Below, piece by piece: positions 27,912 to 37,631 of a stretch of DNA of 64,000 nucleotides; within the stretch, counting starts at the first letter, position 1; each line of letters starts with the position of its first letter. The translations under genes were made by a program, and so were the position numbers. Source of the stretch: Dethiobacter sp. (GTDB lineage: Bacteria > Bacillota > Dethiobacteria > Dethiobacterales > Dethiobacteraceae). Below the pieces are notes generated by a model that had not been told where the DNA came from, ran no database searches, and saw only the letters and a program-made list of their open reading frames with translations. The stretch is from contig JAGXRN010000007.1 of NCBI GenBank assembly GCA_018335875.1, positions 36,362-100,361 on the forward strand. Reading direction: 5' to 3'.

Positions 27912-29480
27912 ATGGCTAAGGCTATTATGATCCAGGGGACGTCGTCACATGTGGGAAAGAGTGTGCTGGTAACAGCACTTTGCCGTATTTTCGCTCAGGA
28001 CGGCTATCGTGTGGCGCCGTTTAAAAGCTGGAATATGTCGCTTAATTCCTCTGTTACCCTTGATGGTGGAGAAATCGGCCGCTCCCAGGGGGAGCAGGCT
28101 GAGGCAGCCGGCATCGAGGCCACTGTCCACATGAATCCTATTCTTGTTAAGCCACAGGGCCGAGGGCAATCGCAGGTTATTGTACAGGGGCGGGTACACG
28201 GGGCAGTCGATTACGGGACAAGAAGTGATGATAATTACCTGCGCTTTTGCCTGGGGGTGATCAGCGACTCTCTGGCCATTTTAAAAAGTGAATATGACAT
28301 TATTGTCATCGAAGGTGCGGGCAGTCCGGCTGAGATAAATCTGATGTCACAGGATGTTGCCAATATGAAAGTGGCCCACCTGGCGGAAGCGCCGGTCCTC
28401 CTGGTTAGTGACATTGAAAGGGGCGGTGCTCTGGCGGCGGTGGTTGGCACTATGCTGCTGCTGCCGGAGAGAGACAGAGAACGGATTGCCGGCTTTATCT
28501 TTAATAAGTTCCGTGGTGACAAAAGCCTGCTTGAGCCGGGCCTTACCGCGGTGGAAAAACGCACCGGCCGGCCGGTGCTCGGAGTAGTGCCGTCTCTGTC
28601 TGTCACCCGTCCCGCGGAGGAGGACGGTGTGGCGCTGGAGGGCCGCAGCGGAGAGAATAAGCGGGATGGTGAGCGGCTGCGGCTATGCGTCGTGCGCCTG
28701 ACTCATATATCCAACTTCACTGACCTGGATGCTCTGGCCGCCGAGAGGGATGTGGCTATGCACTATGTGGGATGTGTGAGCGAACTGCGCCAAGCGGATG
28801 CAGTTATTATTCCCGGCAGTAAAAATACTGTTTTGGACAACCGGTTTCTCAGTGAGAATGGCTTTGTCGAAGAAATCAGAAGGCTCTCGGCACGCGGTGT
28901 GCCTGTGGTGGGAATTTGCGGCGGCTACCAGCTGCTCGGTAAACGGCTAAACGACCCTGACGGGAATGAATCGGGGGGAACTCCTGTTTCCCTGGAGGGC
29001 CTTGGTTTACTTGATACAGAAACAACTTTTTATGCCCAAAAGACAGTTACGCGTGTCACAGCCATTGGGCTGCTTCCTTTTGCCATGGGAGAGGAAGTCG
29101 AAGGCTATGAAATTCATATGGGGCAGACAGTCCGGCTGCCGGGCTGCAGGCCGGCTTTTAGGCTGCAAAAAGACGGCCGGGAAGTGCCGGACGGAGCTGT
29201 CTGCGCCTCCGGAAGCACGTGGGGCACATATCTGCATGGTGTTTTTGACCGTCCCTGTTTCAGGCGTGCCTGGCTGAACAGCCTGCGGCGCATGAAGGGC
29301 TGGGGGGAACTTAGCGTGGATAGTACTGAAAATATAAGAGGGGCCAGATTTGATGAATTGGCCGGTCATGTGCGGCAGGAGCTGAAAATGGATGAGATCT
29401 ATAATCTGATTGGCCTTGCCGGCCCAAAGGAGGTGCAAAGCCTTGGGTGTAACTCTGATGGTTCAGGGGACTTCGTCTGA
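27912..29480 (+). CDS. cobQ: Cobyric acid synthase, divergent copy 1
   Basis: MIQGTSSHVGKSVLVTALCRIFAQDGYRVAPFKSWNMSLNSSVTLDGGEIGRSQ; IEGAGSPAEINL; GICGGYQLLG; GTYLHGVFD. Confidence 0.92.
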   Translation: MAKAIMIQGTSSHVGKSVLVTALCRIFAQDGYRVAPFKSWNMSLNSSVTLDGGEIGRSQGEQAEAAGIEATVHMNPILVKPQGRGQSQVIVQGRVHGAVDYGTRSDDNYLRFCLGVISDSLAILKSEYDIIVIEGAGSPAEINLMSQDVANMKVAHLAEAPVLLVSDIERGGALAAVVGTMLLLPERDRERIAGFIFNKFRGDKSLLEPGLTAVEKRTGRPVLGVVPSLSVTRPAEEDGVALEGRSGENKRDGERLRLCVVRLTHISNFTDLDALAAERDVAMHYVGCVSELRQADAVIIPGSKNTVLDNRFLSENGFVEEIRRLSARGVPVVGICGGYQLLGKRLNDPDGNESGGTPVSLEGLGLLDTETTFYAQKTVTRVTAIGLLPFAMGEEVEGYEIHMGQTVRLPGCRPAFRLQKDGREVPDGAVCASGSTWGTYLHGVFDRPCFRRAWLNSLRRMKGWGELSVDSTENIRGARFDELAGHVRQELKMDEIYNLIGLAGPKEVQSLGCNSDGSGDFV

Positions 29481-30927
29481 TGTGGGAAAAAGCGTGCTCT
29501 GTGCCGCGCTCTGCCGCTGGCTTTACAAAGAGGGGTACAGGGTCGCGCCTTTTAAAAGCCAGAACATGGCATTAAACGCCATGGTTACCGCAGCTGGCGG
29601 CGAAATCGGCTGGGCGCAGGTAATGCAGGCCGAAGCTGCCTGTACCGTTCCCCTGCCGGAGATGAACCCCGTGCTTTTAAAACCTGTTTCCGATACTGTA
29701 TGTCAGGTTGTTGTGGGAGGCCGTGCTGTTGGCAACATGTCGGCCCGGCAGTATCAGCAGTATAAAAAAGAAGCTTTTCCTGTGGTGCTTGAAGCGCTTG
29801 GGAAGCTGCGTCAGCAATTTGATGTGGTGGTGATTGAAGGAGCAGGGAGCCCGGCCGAGATCAACCTGCGTGAGCATGACATCGTTAACATGCGCCTGGC
29901 GGCGGCTGCAGGCTCTCCTGTGCTCCTGGTGGCCGACATCGACCGTGGTGGAGCTTTTGCTTTTGTGGCAGGCACCCTGGCGCTGCTTGAGGACGACGAA
30001 CGCGCTCGTATACAAGGCGTTATTATAAATAAATTCCGGGGCAATATTGAAAGGCTGCAGCCAGGCCTCACTGCACTTGAAAAACTCACGGGAAAGCCGG
30101 TGCTGGGAGTGCTGCCCTACCTTAACAGGCTTTCATTGCCAGCGGAAGATTCACTTGGCCTCAATCAGGCAGCAAGCGGTGACGGGGACCTGGAAGTTGC
30201 AGTGATTAACCTGCCGCGCATCTCCAACTTTACCGATTATCACGCCCTCTCTGCAGAGGGGGCACGCCTGCGGTATGTAAGGGAAGCATCGGAGCTGGGG
30301 AAGCCTCATCTGATTATCCTGCCGGGGACAAAAAATACCCTGGCTGACCTGGCGTATTTACACGGGAGCGGTCTGGCCGAAAAAATCGAAACGGCTTACA
30401 GGGCAGGAAGCTGCGTACTTGGGGTCTGCGGCGGTTACCAAATGATGGGACTTACAATTCGTGACAGCCTGGGATATGACGGCTGCGGCGGCAGTGTGCC
30501 GGGACTTGGCCTGCTTGCGGTGGAAACAGATTTTGCACAGACAAAGACAACAACCCGATTAACTGGAGAAACACTGGCACACGGAGAGGCACTGGAAGGG
30601 TACGAGATTCACATGGGCACCACGCAGAGGATGAACGCCCGGCCTTTTGCCAGACTGAGAAGAGAAGACGGGACAGAAAATCTTGATGGGGCGGTCAGCG
30701 AGGACGGACGGCTTTGGGGCACCTACCTGCACGGGTTGTTTGATTCCCCGGAGTTTCGCAGCGGTTTTTTCCACAGGCTGCGCCTGATGTTTGGCCTGCC
30801 GCTGCGGCAGGGAGACGGATTGTCAGCGCGGGAGCGGCGTGAGCAGTCTTATGTTATGCTTGAGCAGGCTATACGCGAACACCTTGATGTTGCTCTGATC
30901 AGAAAGCTGCTGGAGGAAAAACAATGA
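29443..30927 (+). CDS. cobQ: Cobyric acid synthase, copy 2 (TTG start, overlaps copy 1)
   Basis: LMVQGTSSDVGKSVLCAALCRWLYKEGYRVAPFKSQNMALNAMVTAAGGEIGWAQ; MNPVLLKP; MSARQYQQYKK; GVCGGYQMMG. SD aaaggaggtg precedes TTG 29443. Confidence 0.93.
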   Translation: MGVTLMVQGTSSDVGKSVLCAALCRWLYKEGYRVAPFKSQNMALNAMVTAAGGEIGWAQVMQAEAACTVPLPEMNPVLLKPVSDTVCQVVVGGRAVGNMSARQYQQYKKEAFPVVLEALGKLRQQFDVVVIEGAGSPAEINLREHDIVNMRLAAAAGSPVLLVADIDRGGAFAFVAGTLALLEDDERARIQGVIINKFRGNIERLQPGLTALEKLTGKPVLGVLPYLNRLSLPAEDSLGLNQAASGDGDLEVAVINLPRISNFTDYHALSAEGARLRYVREASELGKPHLIILPGTKNTLADLAYLHGSGLAEKIETAYRAGSCVLGVCGGYQMMGLTIRDSLGYDGCGGSVPGLGLLAVETDFAQTKTTTRLTGETLAHGEALEGYEIHMGTTQRMNARPFARLRREDGTENLDGAVSEDGRLWGTYLHGLFDSPEFRSGFFHRLRLMFGLPLRQGDGLSARERREQSYVMLEQAIREHLDVALIRKLLEEKQ

Positions 30928-32051
30928 CAATGCTGCCAACCTATAAGCAGGCCGACGGCAGTGTCCTGCGTGCCGGGTTTACAACGGGGACTGGCGCCGC
31001 CGCTGCTGCTGCTGCCGCCGTCTCACTGCTTTTTAACATGCCGGCAGCTGACAGTGTTGAGGTGGATACACCGGCGGGAATCAGGCTTAAACTGCCGCTG
31101 GCAGCCGCCGAACGAGGCGCCCGGTGGGCGCGCTGTGCCGTACGCAAGGACGCCGGAGATGACCCGGATATCACTCACAATCTCCTGGTTGTGGCGGAGG
31201 CCGTACCCGCGCCTCCGGGTGAAATCAACCTTTGTGCCGGTAAGGGAGTGGGCCGTGTCACAAAGCCGGGCCTGGCCGTTGCTCCGGGGCAGCCGGCTAT
31301 CAACCCTGTACCGCGCGCGCAGATCCTTGGCGCCATCTCGGGCGTGCTGCCCGCAGGCTGCGGTGTGTCGGTTACAATCTCTCTTCCCGGAGGAAAAGAA
31401 CTGGCTGCGCGCACACTCAACCCGGAACTGGGCATTGTGGGAGGCCTCTCCATACTGGGCACCACCGGGATTGTGGAGCCCATGTCAAATGAAGCTTTTA
31501 AGCGCTCACTGCTGCCGCAGATTGATATGGCCCTGGCGGCTGGCCACAGCAAGCTTATCCTGACACCGGGGAAAATGGGAAAAAGGAATGCGCTGGCCCT
31601 GCTGACGGCAGCGCCCGAGTCAGTGATTGTCACCAGCAACTTCATCGGTTTTATGCTGAAAGCCTGTGCTAAAAAAGGTGTTAACGAGGCTGTTTTAATC
31701 GGCCATGTGGGGAAGCTGGCGAAGGTGGCCGCAGGCATCGCCGACACTCACAGCTCCGTTGCCGACGCCCGCCGGGAGATACTGGTGGCGCACGCGGCGC
31801 TGCTTGGCCTGCCGCTTGAGTTGCTTAAGGAGCTGATGACGCATGCCACCGCGGAACAGTCGGCGGCATACCTGGTGGAAAAAGGCTGCAGGAACGTGCT
31901 TTTGGCTGTTGCCGAGGCAGCCGCGCGGCGGGCGGAAAGAATGTCGGGGGGCGAGATGCGTGTAGGCTGCATCCTGCTCAACCTGCGCGGGGAAGTTCTG
32001 GCAGTTGATTCATTTGCGGCATGCTTACAGGAGGAATGGAAAAATGGCTAA
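30924..32051 (+). CDS. cbiD: Cobalt-precorrin-5B C1-methyltransferase
   Basis: LRAGFTTGTGAAAAAAAAVSLLF; RKDAGDDPDITH; GTTGIVEPMSNEAFKRSL. Confidence 0.95.
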   Translation: MTMLPTYKQADGSVLRAGFTTGTGAAAAAAAAVSLLFNMPAADSVEVDTPAGIRLKLPLAAAERGARWARCAVRKDAGDDPDITHNLLVVAEAVPAPPGEINLCAGKGVGRVTKPGLAVAPGQPAINPVPRAQILGAISGVLPAGCGVSVTISLPGGKELAARTLNPELGIVGGLSILGTTGIVEPMSNEAFKRSLLPQIDMALAAGHSKLILTPGKMGKRNALALLTAAPESVIVTSNFIGFMLKACAKKGVNEAVLIGHVGKLAKVAAGIADTHSSVADARREILVAHAALLGLPLELLKELMTHATAEQSAAYLVEKGCRNVLLAVAEAAARRAERMSGGEMRVGCILLNLRGEVLAVDSFAACLQEEWKNG

Positions 32052-32664
32052 AATTGTGGTAGCCGGAGCCGGCCCCGGCGGGGAAGAATTCATACTGCCC
32101 GTGGTGTGGCGAAAAGCGGCTGAAGCCGACGTGCTTGTGGGGGGAGAACGGGCATTGGCGCCGTTTCGCGGGCTGGGGAAGGAGACGCTGGCAGTAACGG
32201 CTGATCTCTCTTTGCTTGTGAGTCAACTGCACAGGCTTGCTAAAGAGAGAAAGGTTGTCGTCCTTGTTTCCGGCGACCCAGGTTTTTACAGCCTGCTTTC
32301 TTTTTTGCGGCGGCATTTTTCTGCGGAGGAGCTTGAAGTAATCCCCGGCATCTCTTCACTGCAGGCGGCATTTGCCCGCCTGGCGGAACCCTGGCACGCT
32401 GTTGCTCTTCTCTCGGCCCACGGGCGTGATGCCAACGAAATTCTGCCGGCTCTGCTGGCGGGCGGAAAAAAGGCAGTCCTGACCGACCGCTGCTGGACTC
32501 CGCACAGGCTGGCTTCATTAATGCTGGGCGCGGGGAGCAAAGACAGGCGAGTCTCTCTCTGCTACCGGCTCACAGGGCCGGATGAGCAGATTACCCATAC
32601 AACCCTGGCCACCCTAAACAATACGGTGGAAGGAGATTGCATAATGGTGATCCACGATGAATAA
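32044..32664 (+). CDS. cbiE: Precorrin-6Y C5,15-methyltransferase, C5 subunit
   Basis: MAKIVVAGAGPGGEEFILP; VSGDPGFYSLLSFLRRHF; VIPGISSLQAAFARL. Confidence 0.9.
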   Translation: MAKIVVAGAGPGGEEFILPVVWRKAAEADVLVGGERALAPFRGLGKETLAVTADLSLLVSQLHRLAKERKVVVLVSGDPGFYSLLSFLRRHFSAEELEVIPGISSLQAAFARLAEPWHAVALLSAHGRDANEILPALLAGGKKAVLTDRCWTPHRLASLMLGAGSKDRRVSLCYRLTGPDEQITHTTLATLNNTVEGDCIMVIHDE

Positions 32665-33256
32665 AACTTGGACTTACAGTACGCCGGGAATCCCCGACGG
32701 GTTGTTTGCCCGCGGCGCTGTTCCCATGACCAAAGAGGAAGTACGTGCACTGACAATTTGCCGTGCCAGGCTTGCTCCCGGGCAGGTGATCTGGGATGTG
32801 GGGGCGGGCACAGGATCACTCACTGTGGAGGCTGCTCTGCTTTCTCCGCAGGGCAAGGTTTTTGCCGTGGAACAAAAGGAAGAGGCTGTTCAACTGATCA
32901 GAGAAAACTGCCGCCGGTTTGACGTGACAAACGTTTCGGTTGTTTTAGGCCGTGCGCCGGAGGCGCTTTGTGATTTGCCCTCGCCGGACCGGGTGATTGT
33001 GGGAGGCAGCGGAGGGGAGCTGCCGGGCATCCTCGCTTTCTGCGCAGCAAGGCTTAACCCGTCCGGACTGGTGGTAGTTAATGCTATTGCACCGGCCACG
33101 CTGACTGCGGCGCTGGCGGTACTGGGCACCCATCCTTTTACAGAACTTGCCGGGATCCAGGTACAGGTGTCGCGCCTGGAGCAGCTGGGCAAGGAGCAGT
33201 TTTTCCGGGCACAAAACGCGGTGTGGATACTCTGTGCCCAAAAGGAGGTGGAATAA
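32657..33256 (+). CDS. cbiT: Precorrin-6Y C5,15-methyltransferase, C15/decarboxylase subunit
   Basis: GIPDGLFARGAVPMTKEEVRALTICRARL; IWDVGAGTGSLTVEAALLSPQGKVFAVE. Confidence 0.93.
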   Translation: MNKTWTYSTPGIPDGLFARGAVPMTKEEVRALTICRARLAPGQVIWDVGAGTGSLTVEAALLSPQGKVFAVEQKEEAVQLIRENCRRFDVTNVSVVLGRAPEALCDLPSPDRVIVGGSGGELPGILAFCAARLNPSGLVVVNAIAPATLTAALAVLGTHPFTELAGIQVQVSRLEQLGKEQFFRAQNAVWILCAQKEVE

Positions 33257-33973
33257 TTGCAACGTGGAAAATTATACGGGCTTGGTGTGGGGCCCGGCGG
33301 CAGCGGGTTGATTACTGAAAAAGGGAGAATAATTCTGGCCGTTACCGATGTGCTCTGTATTCCAAAATCAAGGGTAGAACGGGAAAGTGTGGCCCTGGCC
33401 ACGGTCAGGCCCTATTTGCCGGCAAATGTCCGCATCGAAGAGCTGCTCTTTCCGATGTCAAGGGATGAATCTGTGCTCTCCGAGCACTGGGTAAAGGCCG
33501 CCCGTAAGGTGAATGCACTCCTGTCGGAATGTTGCACAGTCACTTTTATCACCATCGGAGACCCGTCTTTATACAGTACATTTGGCTACCTGCTGGAGTA
33601 TCTGCGGCGCGAAGACCCCAATGTCGCCGTGGAAGTCATCCCGGGGGTATCTTCGTTCAATGCCGCCGCCGCTCTGCTGCAGGTGCCGCTGGTGGAGAAA
33701 AATGAGCGCCTCGCCGTTGTGCCTCTTCCTGTCAGCGAAGAGGAACTGTCAAATATCGCCCGCAGTTTTGATACCATCGTGTTCCTGAAGGTTTCAGCCG
33801 CCTTTGACGAGACGCTGGAGCTGCTCAAACGAGCGGGACTTGACAAGGAAGTATACCTGGTGAGCCGCTGCGGGAGCGAAGAGGAGTACTGGACTGACGA
33901 CCCGTTTGCACTGCAGGGGCAGGAAGTGGACTATCTCTCGCTGCTCATTGTCAAAAGGAGGCAAAGCTTGTGA
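33257..33973 (+). CDS. cbiL: Precorrin-2 C20-methyltransferase
   Basis: KLYGLGVGPGGSGLITEKG; TIGDPSLYSTFGYLLEYL; VIPGVSSFNAAAALL. Confidence 0.9.
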   Translation: MQRGKLYGLGVGPGGSGLITEKGRIILAVTDVLCIPKSRVERESVALATVRPYLPANVRIEELLFPMSRDESVLSEHWVKAARKVNALLSECCTVTFITIGDPSLYSTFGYLLEYLRREDPNVAVEVIPGVSSFNAAAALLQVPLVEKNERLAVVPLPVSEEELSNIARSFDTIVFLKVSAAFDETLELLKRAGLDKEVYLVSRCGSEEEYWTDDPFALQGQEVDYLSLLIVKRRQSL

Positions 33974-34731
33974 AAATACATTTCGTCGGGGCCGGACCCG
34001 GTGATGCGGAACTGATAACAGTAAAAGGCGCCAGGCTCCTGGCGGATGCAGAGCTCATTGTCTACGCCGGCTCGCTGGTCAACCCTGACATCCTCTGCCA
34101 TGCAGGCCCGGCTGCGCGGCTGGTGGACAGCGCCGGACTGGATCTCGATGAGCAAATCCGCCTGATGTTTGCCGCGGTAAAAGAGGGCCGGAAAGTAGTG
34201 CGCCTGCACACCGGGGACCCCGCCCTTTACGGTGCTATTCAGGAACAGATCGATGTCCTTGCCTCCCGCGGCGTCAGCTGTGAAATTGTCCCCGGTGTCT
34301 CATCGTATTCGGCGGCGGCGGCGGCTGTGGGCCGGGAACTGACACTGCCCGGCGTAACCCAGACAGTAATTATCACGCGACTGGCGGGCAGGACTTCTGT
34401 GCCTGAAAAAGAAAGCCTGCGCAAGCTGGCGTCACACAGGGCATCCATGTGCATTTTTCTCAGCGTCGGCATGATTGACCGTGTGGTTGAGGAGCTGGCG
34501 GCGGGCTACACACCGGACGCGTCGGTGGCAGTAGTGGAGAAGGCTTCCTGGCCAGAGCAAAAAATAATACGCGGGCGTCTGGACGAGATTGCGGCCAAAG
34601 TCCACGCAGCAGGTATCGACAAAACAGCCATGATCCTTGTGGGCGGCTTTCTGTCCGGCGAAAGCTTTTCACCGTCGCGGCTTTATGCCCCTGAGTTCAG
34701 CCACGGTTACAGGCAGGGAAAGGACAAATGA
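33970..34731 (+). CDS. cbiF: Precorrin-4 C11-methyltransferase
   Basis: MKIHFVGAGPGDAELITVKGARLLADAELIVYAGSLVNPDIL; RLHTGDPALYGAIQEQIDVL. Confidence 0.95.
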   Translation: MKIHFVGAGPGDAELITVKGARLLADAELIVYAGSLVNPDILCHAGPAARLVDSAGLDLDEQIRLMFAAVKEGRKVVRLHTGDPALYGAIQEQIDVLASRGVSCEIVPGVSSYSAAAAAVGRELTLPGVTQTVIITRLAGRTSVPEKESLRKLASHRASMCIFLSVGMIDRVVEELAAGYTPDASVAVVEKASWPEQKIIRGRLDEIAAKVHAAGIDKTAMILVGGFLSGESFSPSRLYAPEFSHGYRQGKDK

Positions 34732-35807
34732 ACGGTGCAGTAATCGCCCTGACTCCGCAGGGGAGGATCCTGGCGCTGAGAATTGCCGCAATCACCGGGT
34801 ATACGGCTTACCTGCCGCAGAAGCTTGTGGAGTCCGATGATGAGGCTCTGCCCTATGCCTCTTTACGGGAGGCAGTTGCAGATAATTTTACCACCCGGCG
34901 CGCCCTGGTCTTGATTATGGCGACAGGCATTGCCGTCCGCCTGCTGGCTCCTCTTTTACAAAACAAACTTACAGACCCTGCTGTGGTGCTCCTTGATGAA
35001 GGGGGCAGGCACGCCATATCCCTGCTGTCCGGCCATTGGGGAGGGGCAAACGAGCTGGCGTGCCTGCTGGCTGAGTCTCTGGGGGCGGTTCCGGTTATCA
35101 CCACGGCTACTGATGTCGCGGGCTTAAAGGCTGTGGATGTTTTTGCCGCGGAAATGGGGGTTGTGCCTGAGCCATTTGAGCGTGTCAGGGATTTCAATGC
35201 CGCCATGCTGCAAGGCGTTACCGTGGCCGTGTTTTCCGACCTCCCGCAGTTGACAGAGTACTCTGCCGCCGGCCTCTGCTTTTACCCGCTCTCGCAATTT
35301 GCAGAACTGAAGGGAAAGATTACCTGCCGCGCGCTGCTGACTCATCTTGCCTGCTACCCGGGCAGCGACGGCCAGGACCTGTACCTGAGGCCGCCCGACC
35401 TTTATCTTGGCCTTGGCTGCAGGCGCGGCATTACAGCCGCACAGGTTATAAAAGCAATTGAAAGCGTTTTGGCCCGCTTTAACCTGGCGGCGGGGAGTTT
35501 GGCCGGGCTGGCCAGTATCGACCTTAAAAGTGACGAACAGGGGCTGCTGCAGGCAGCAGAATATTTTAAGCTGCCAATCCGTTTTTTCAGCGGCGAGGAA
35601 GTGCGAAGGCTGCCGCTTTCGTACCTGGAATCAGCTTTTGTATACCAGACAGTGGGGGTGAAAGGCGTATGCGAACCGACGGCGATGCTGGCAGCCGGCA
35701 GCGACAGGCTGCTGGTGACAAAACAGAAAGTGGACGGAGTAACTGTGGCCATAGCCCAGGCAGATTATCCGTGGTCGGGCTGGGGCCGGGAAATAAACAG
35801 GCCATGA
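34728..35807 (+). CDS. cbiG: Cobalt-precorrin-5A hydrolase
   Basis: LIMATGIAVRLLAPLLQNKLTDPAVVLLDEGGRHAISLLSGHWGGANELA; LGLGCRRGITAAQVIKAI. Confidence 0.95.
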   Translation: MNGAVIALTPQGRILALRIAAITGYTAYLPQKLVESDDEALPYASLREAVADNFTTRRALVLIMATGIAVRLLAPLLQNKLTDPAVVLLDEGGRHAISLLSGHWGGANELACLLAESLGAVPVITTATDVAGLKAVDVFAAEMGVVPEPFERVRDFNAAMLQGVTVAVFSDLPQLTEYSAAGLCFYPLSQFAELKGKITCRALLTHLACYPGSDGQDLYLRPPDLYLGLGCRRGITAAQVIKAIESVLARFNLAAGSLAGLASIDLKSDEQGLLQAAEYFKLPIRFFSGEEVRRLPLSYLESAFVYQTVGVKGVCEPTAMLAAGSDRLLVTKQKVDGVTVAIAQADYPWSGWGREINRP

Positions 35808-36478
35808 CGGTGGAGGCCCTGGAGGCACTGCAGCAGGCCGAGGTGATTGTGGGCTACAGCACCTATGTTAAACTGGTGGAACCGCTGTTAACGGGGAAAA
35901 AAGTTATTTCCTCCGGCATGAAAAAAGAGGTGGATCGTGCCCGACAGGCATTGGAGCTGGCGGCCTCCGGGAAACACGTGGCAGTCATTTCAAGCGGCGA
36001 TCCCGGTGTCTACGGCATGGCCGGCCCGATTCTGGAGGCGGCTCCGGATGATCTCGAAATAGTTATTATACCGGGCGTCACCGCTGCAAGTGCGGCCGCC
36101 GCCGTGCTTGGCGCCCCGCTCATGCATGACTTTGCAGTAATCAGCCTCTCGGACCTGCTGACTCCGTGGCAGACCATTGTCCGGCGACTGGAAGCTGCCA
36201 CCGCAGCCGATTTTGTTATTGTCATCTATAATCCGCGCAGCCGCGGCAGGTCTGAGCACCTGGAGCAGGCAAGGCAGATTATGCTGCAGCACAAAAGTGC
36301 GGACACTGTGGCCGGCACAGTACGCAACTGCGGCCGCCGAGGGCAGGAACACAGTGTGACCACATTGGGCGCACTGGCCGTGGACGACGTGGATATGTTC
36401 ACAACAGTGGTCGTAGGAAACAGCCGGACCACGGTGCTCCATGGACGCATGGTAACTCCGCGGGGGTACATGTTATGA
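35771..36478 (+). CDS. cbiH: Precorrin-3B C17-methyltransferase (GTG start, overlaps cbiG)
   Basis: VVGLGPGNKQAMTVEALEALQQAEVIVGYSTYVKLVEPLL; VISSGDPGVYGMAGPILE; IIPGVTAASAAAAVLGAPLMHDFAVISLSDLLTPW. Confidence 0.93.
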   Translation: MVGLGPGNKQAMTVEALEALQQAEVIVGYSTYVKLVEPLLTGKKVISSGMKKEVDRARQALELAASGKHVAVISSGDPGVYGMAGPILEAAPDDLEIVIIPGVTAASAAAAVLGAPLMHDFAVISLSDLLTPWQTIVRRLEAATAADFVIVIYNPRSRGRSEHLEQARQIMLQHKSADTVAGTVRNCGRRGQEHSVTTLGALAVDDVDMFTTVVVGNSRTTVLHGRMVTPRGYML

Positions 36479-37233
36479 TCCTGTTAATGGGCGGGACGAA
36501 AGACGCCCGCAAGCTGGTCTCATCTTTGTGCGCCGCTTTCCCCGGCATACCACTCATTGCCACCGCTGTCAGTGATTATGGCGCCGAGCTTTTGCGCAGC
36601 CGGCATGAATGCACTGTCCTGCAGGGGGCGCTTGATGCGGGCATGCTGGAGAGGCTGATCCGCGATAGAGGTGTGCGTGTGCTGGTTGATGCCACTCACC
36701 CTTTTGCCGTGCAGGCCTCAGGCGAAGCCCAAAAAGCTGCTAACGCGACCGGGGTGCCATATCTGCGCTGTGAACGGCCTGCCGCGGGTATACCTGCCGG
36801 TGCAGGAGTCTTCTTTGCCGATGGTTTTACGGCGGCAGCCCAAATGGCCGCTAAGATGGGCAATGTATTGTTTCTTACCATCGGCACCCGGCATCTCAGT
36901 GAATTTATGGCTGCCCTGCCCGCGGGCAAAGAAGTGGTGGCCAGGGTACTGCCGGATGCCGGCAGTATCAACCAATGCAGGGAATTGGGCCTTGCTCCCG
37001 CGTCAATCGTGGCTATGCAGGGCCCGGTCAGCCGGACGCTCAACCGGGCGCTGTTTGCTGAATACCGCGCCGATGTTATTGTCTCCAAAGAGAGCGGGGA
37101 GGCAGGGGGGACGGTGGAAAAGGTGGCTGCGGCGAGAGAACTTAAAATTCCGGTCATACTTATCAGCCGCCCATCGGCAGCGCCTGGTTTAACCGCATCA
37201 GAGGTAATTGAGGAGTTAAAAAAAGTATTTTAA
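36475..37233 (+). CDS. cbiJ: Cobalt-precorrin-6A reductase
   Basis: MILLMGGTKDARKLVSSL; VLVDATHPFAVQASGEAQKA; VLFLTIGTRHLSEFM; VSKESGEAGG. Confidence 0.93.
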   Translation: MILLMGGTKDARKLVSSLCAAFPGIPLIATAVSDYGAELLRSRHECTVLQGALDAGMLERLIRDRGVRVLVDATHPFAVQASGEAQKAANATGVPYLRCERPAAGIPAGAGVFFADGFTAAAQMAAKMGNVLFLTIGTRHLSEFMAALPAGKEVVARVLPDAGSINQCRELGLAPASIVAMQGPVSRTLNRALFAEYRADVIVSKESGEAGGTVEKVAAARELKIPVILISRPSAAPGLTASEVIEELKKVF

Positions 37234-37252
37234 AACAGACATGGAGGAGCTT

Positions 37253-37621
37253 ATGAAAAAAGCAATTTTACTTGTAGGGCACGGGAGCAGGAGGGATGAA
37301 GCCAATAAAGCTTTGGAGAGGCTATGTGGCCTGGTTGGTGAAAAACGCGGCGGCGCCATTGTCGCTCATGCTTACCTGCAGTTTGCCGCCCCTGACCTGC
37401 CTGCCGCGCTTGGTATGCTTGCCGCGACCGAAGTGGAAGAAGTGATCATTGTCCCCGTCTTTCTTTGCGAGGGAGTCCACATCAAGGAAGATATCCCCGC
37501 AATCCTGGCGGCGGAGGCGGCGAAGTATCCGCACATGCGTCTTGTGCCGGCGCCGGTGCTGGGGATAGACCAGCGCATGGCGCAAATTGTCTGGGACCGG
37601 GTGGATGCAGCCCACAGCTAA
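37253..37621 (+). CDS. cbiX: Sirohydrochlorin cobaltochelatase, short CbiX type
   Basis: MKKAILLVGHGSRRDEANKALERL; VIIVPVFLCEGVHIKEDIP. Confidence 0.92.
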   Translation: MKKAILLVGHGSRRDEANKALERLCGLVGEKRGGAIVAHAYLQFAAPDLPAALGMLAATEVEEVIIVPVFLCEGVHIKEDIPAILAAEAAKYPHMRLVPAPVLGIDQRMAQIVWDRVDAAHS

Positions 37622-37631
37622 GGAGGCAAAT

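Noticed and set aside
31175-31747. Long antisense ORFs in the cobalamin operon (e.g. 31175..31747 -, 30961..31563 +)
   Set aside because: Shadow frames of GC-rich cbiD; no family motifs, no RBS, sense frame is unambiguous.
36696-37157. Antisense ORF 36696..37157 - and + strand 36671..37192
   Set aside because: Overlap the clear cbiJ reading frame; low-complexity shadow translations.
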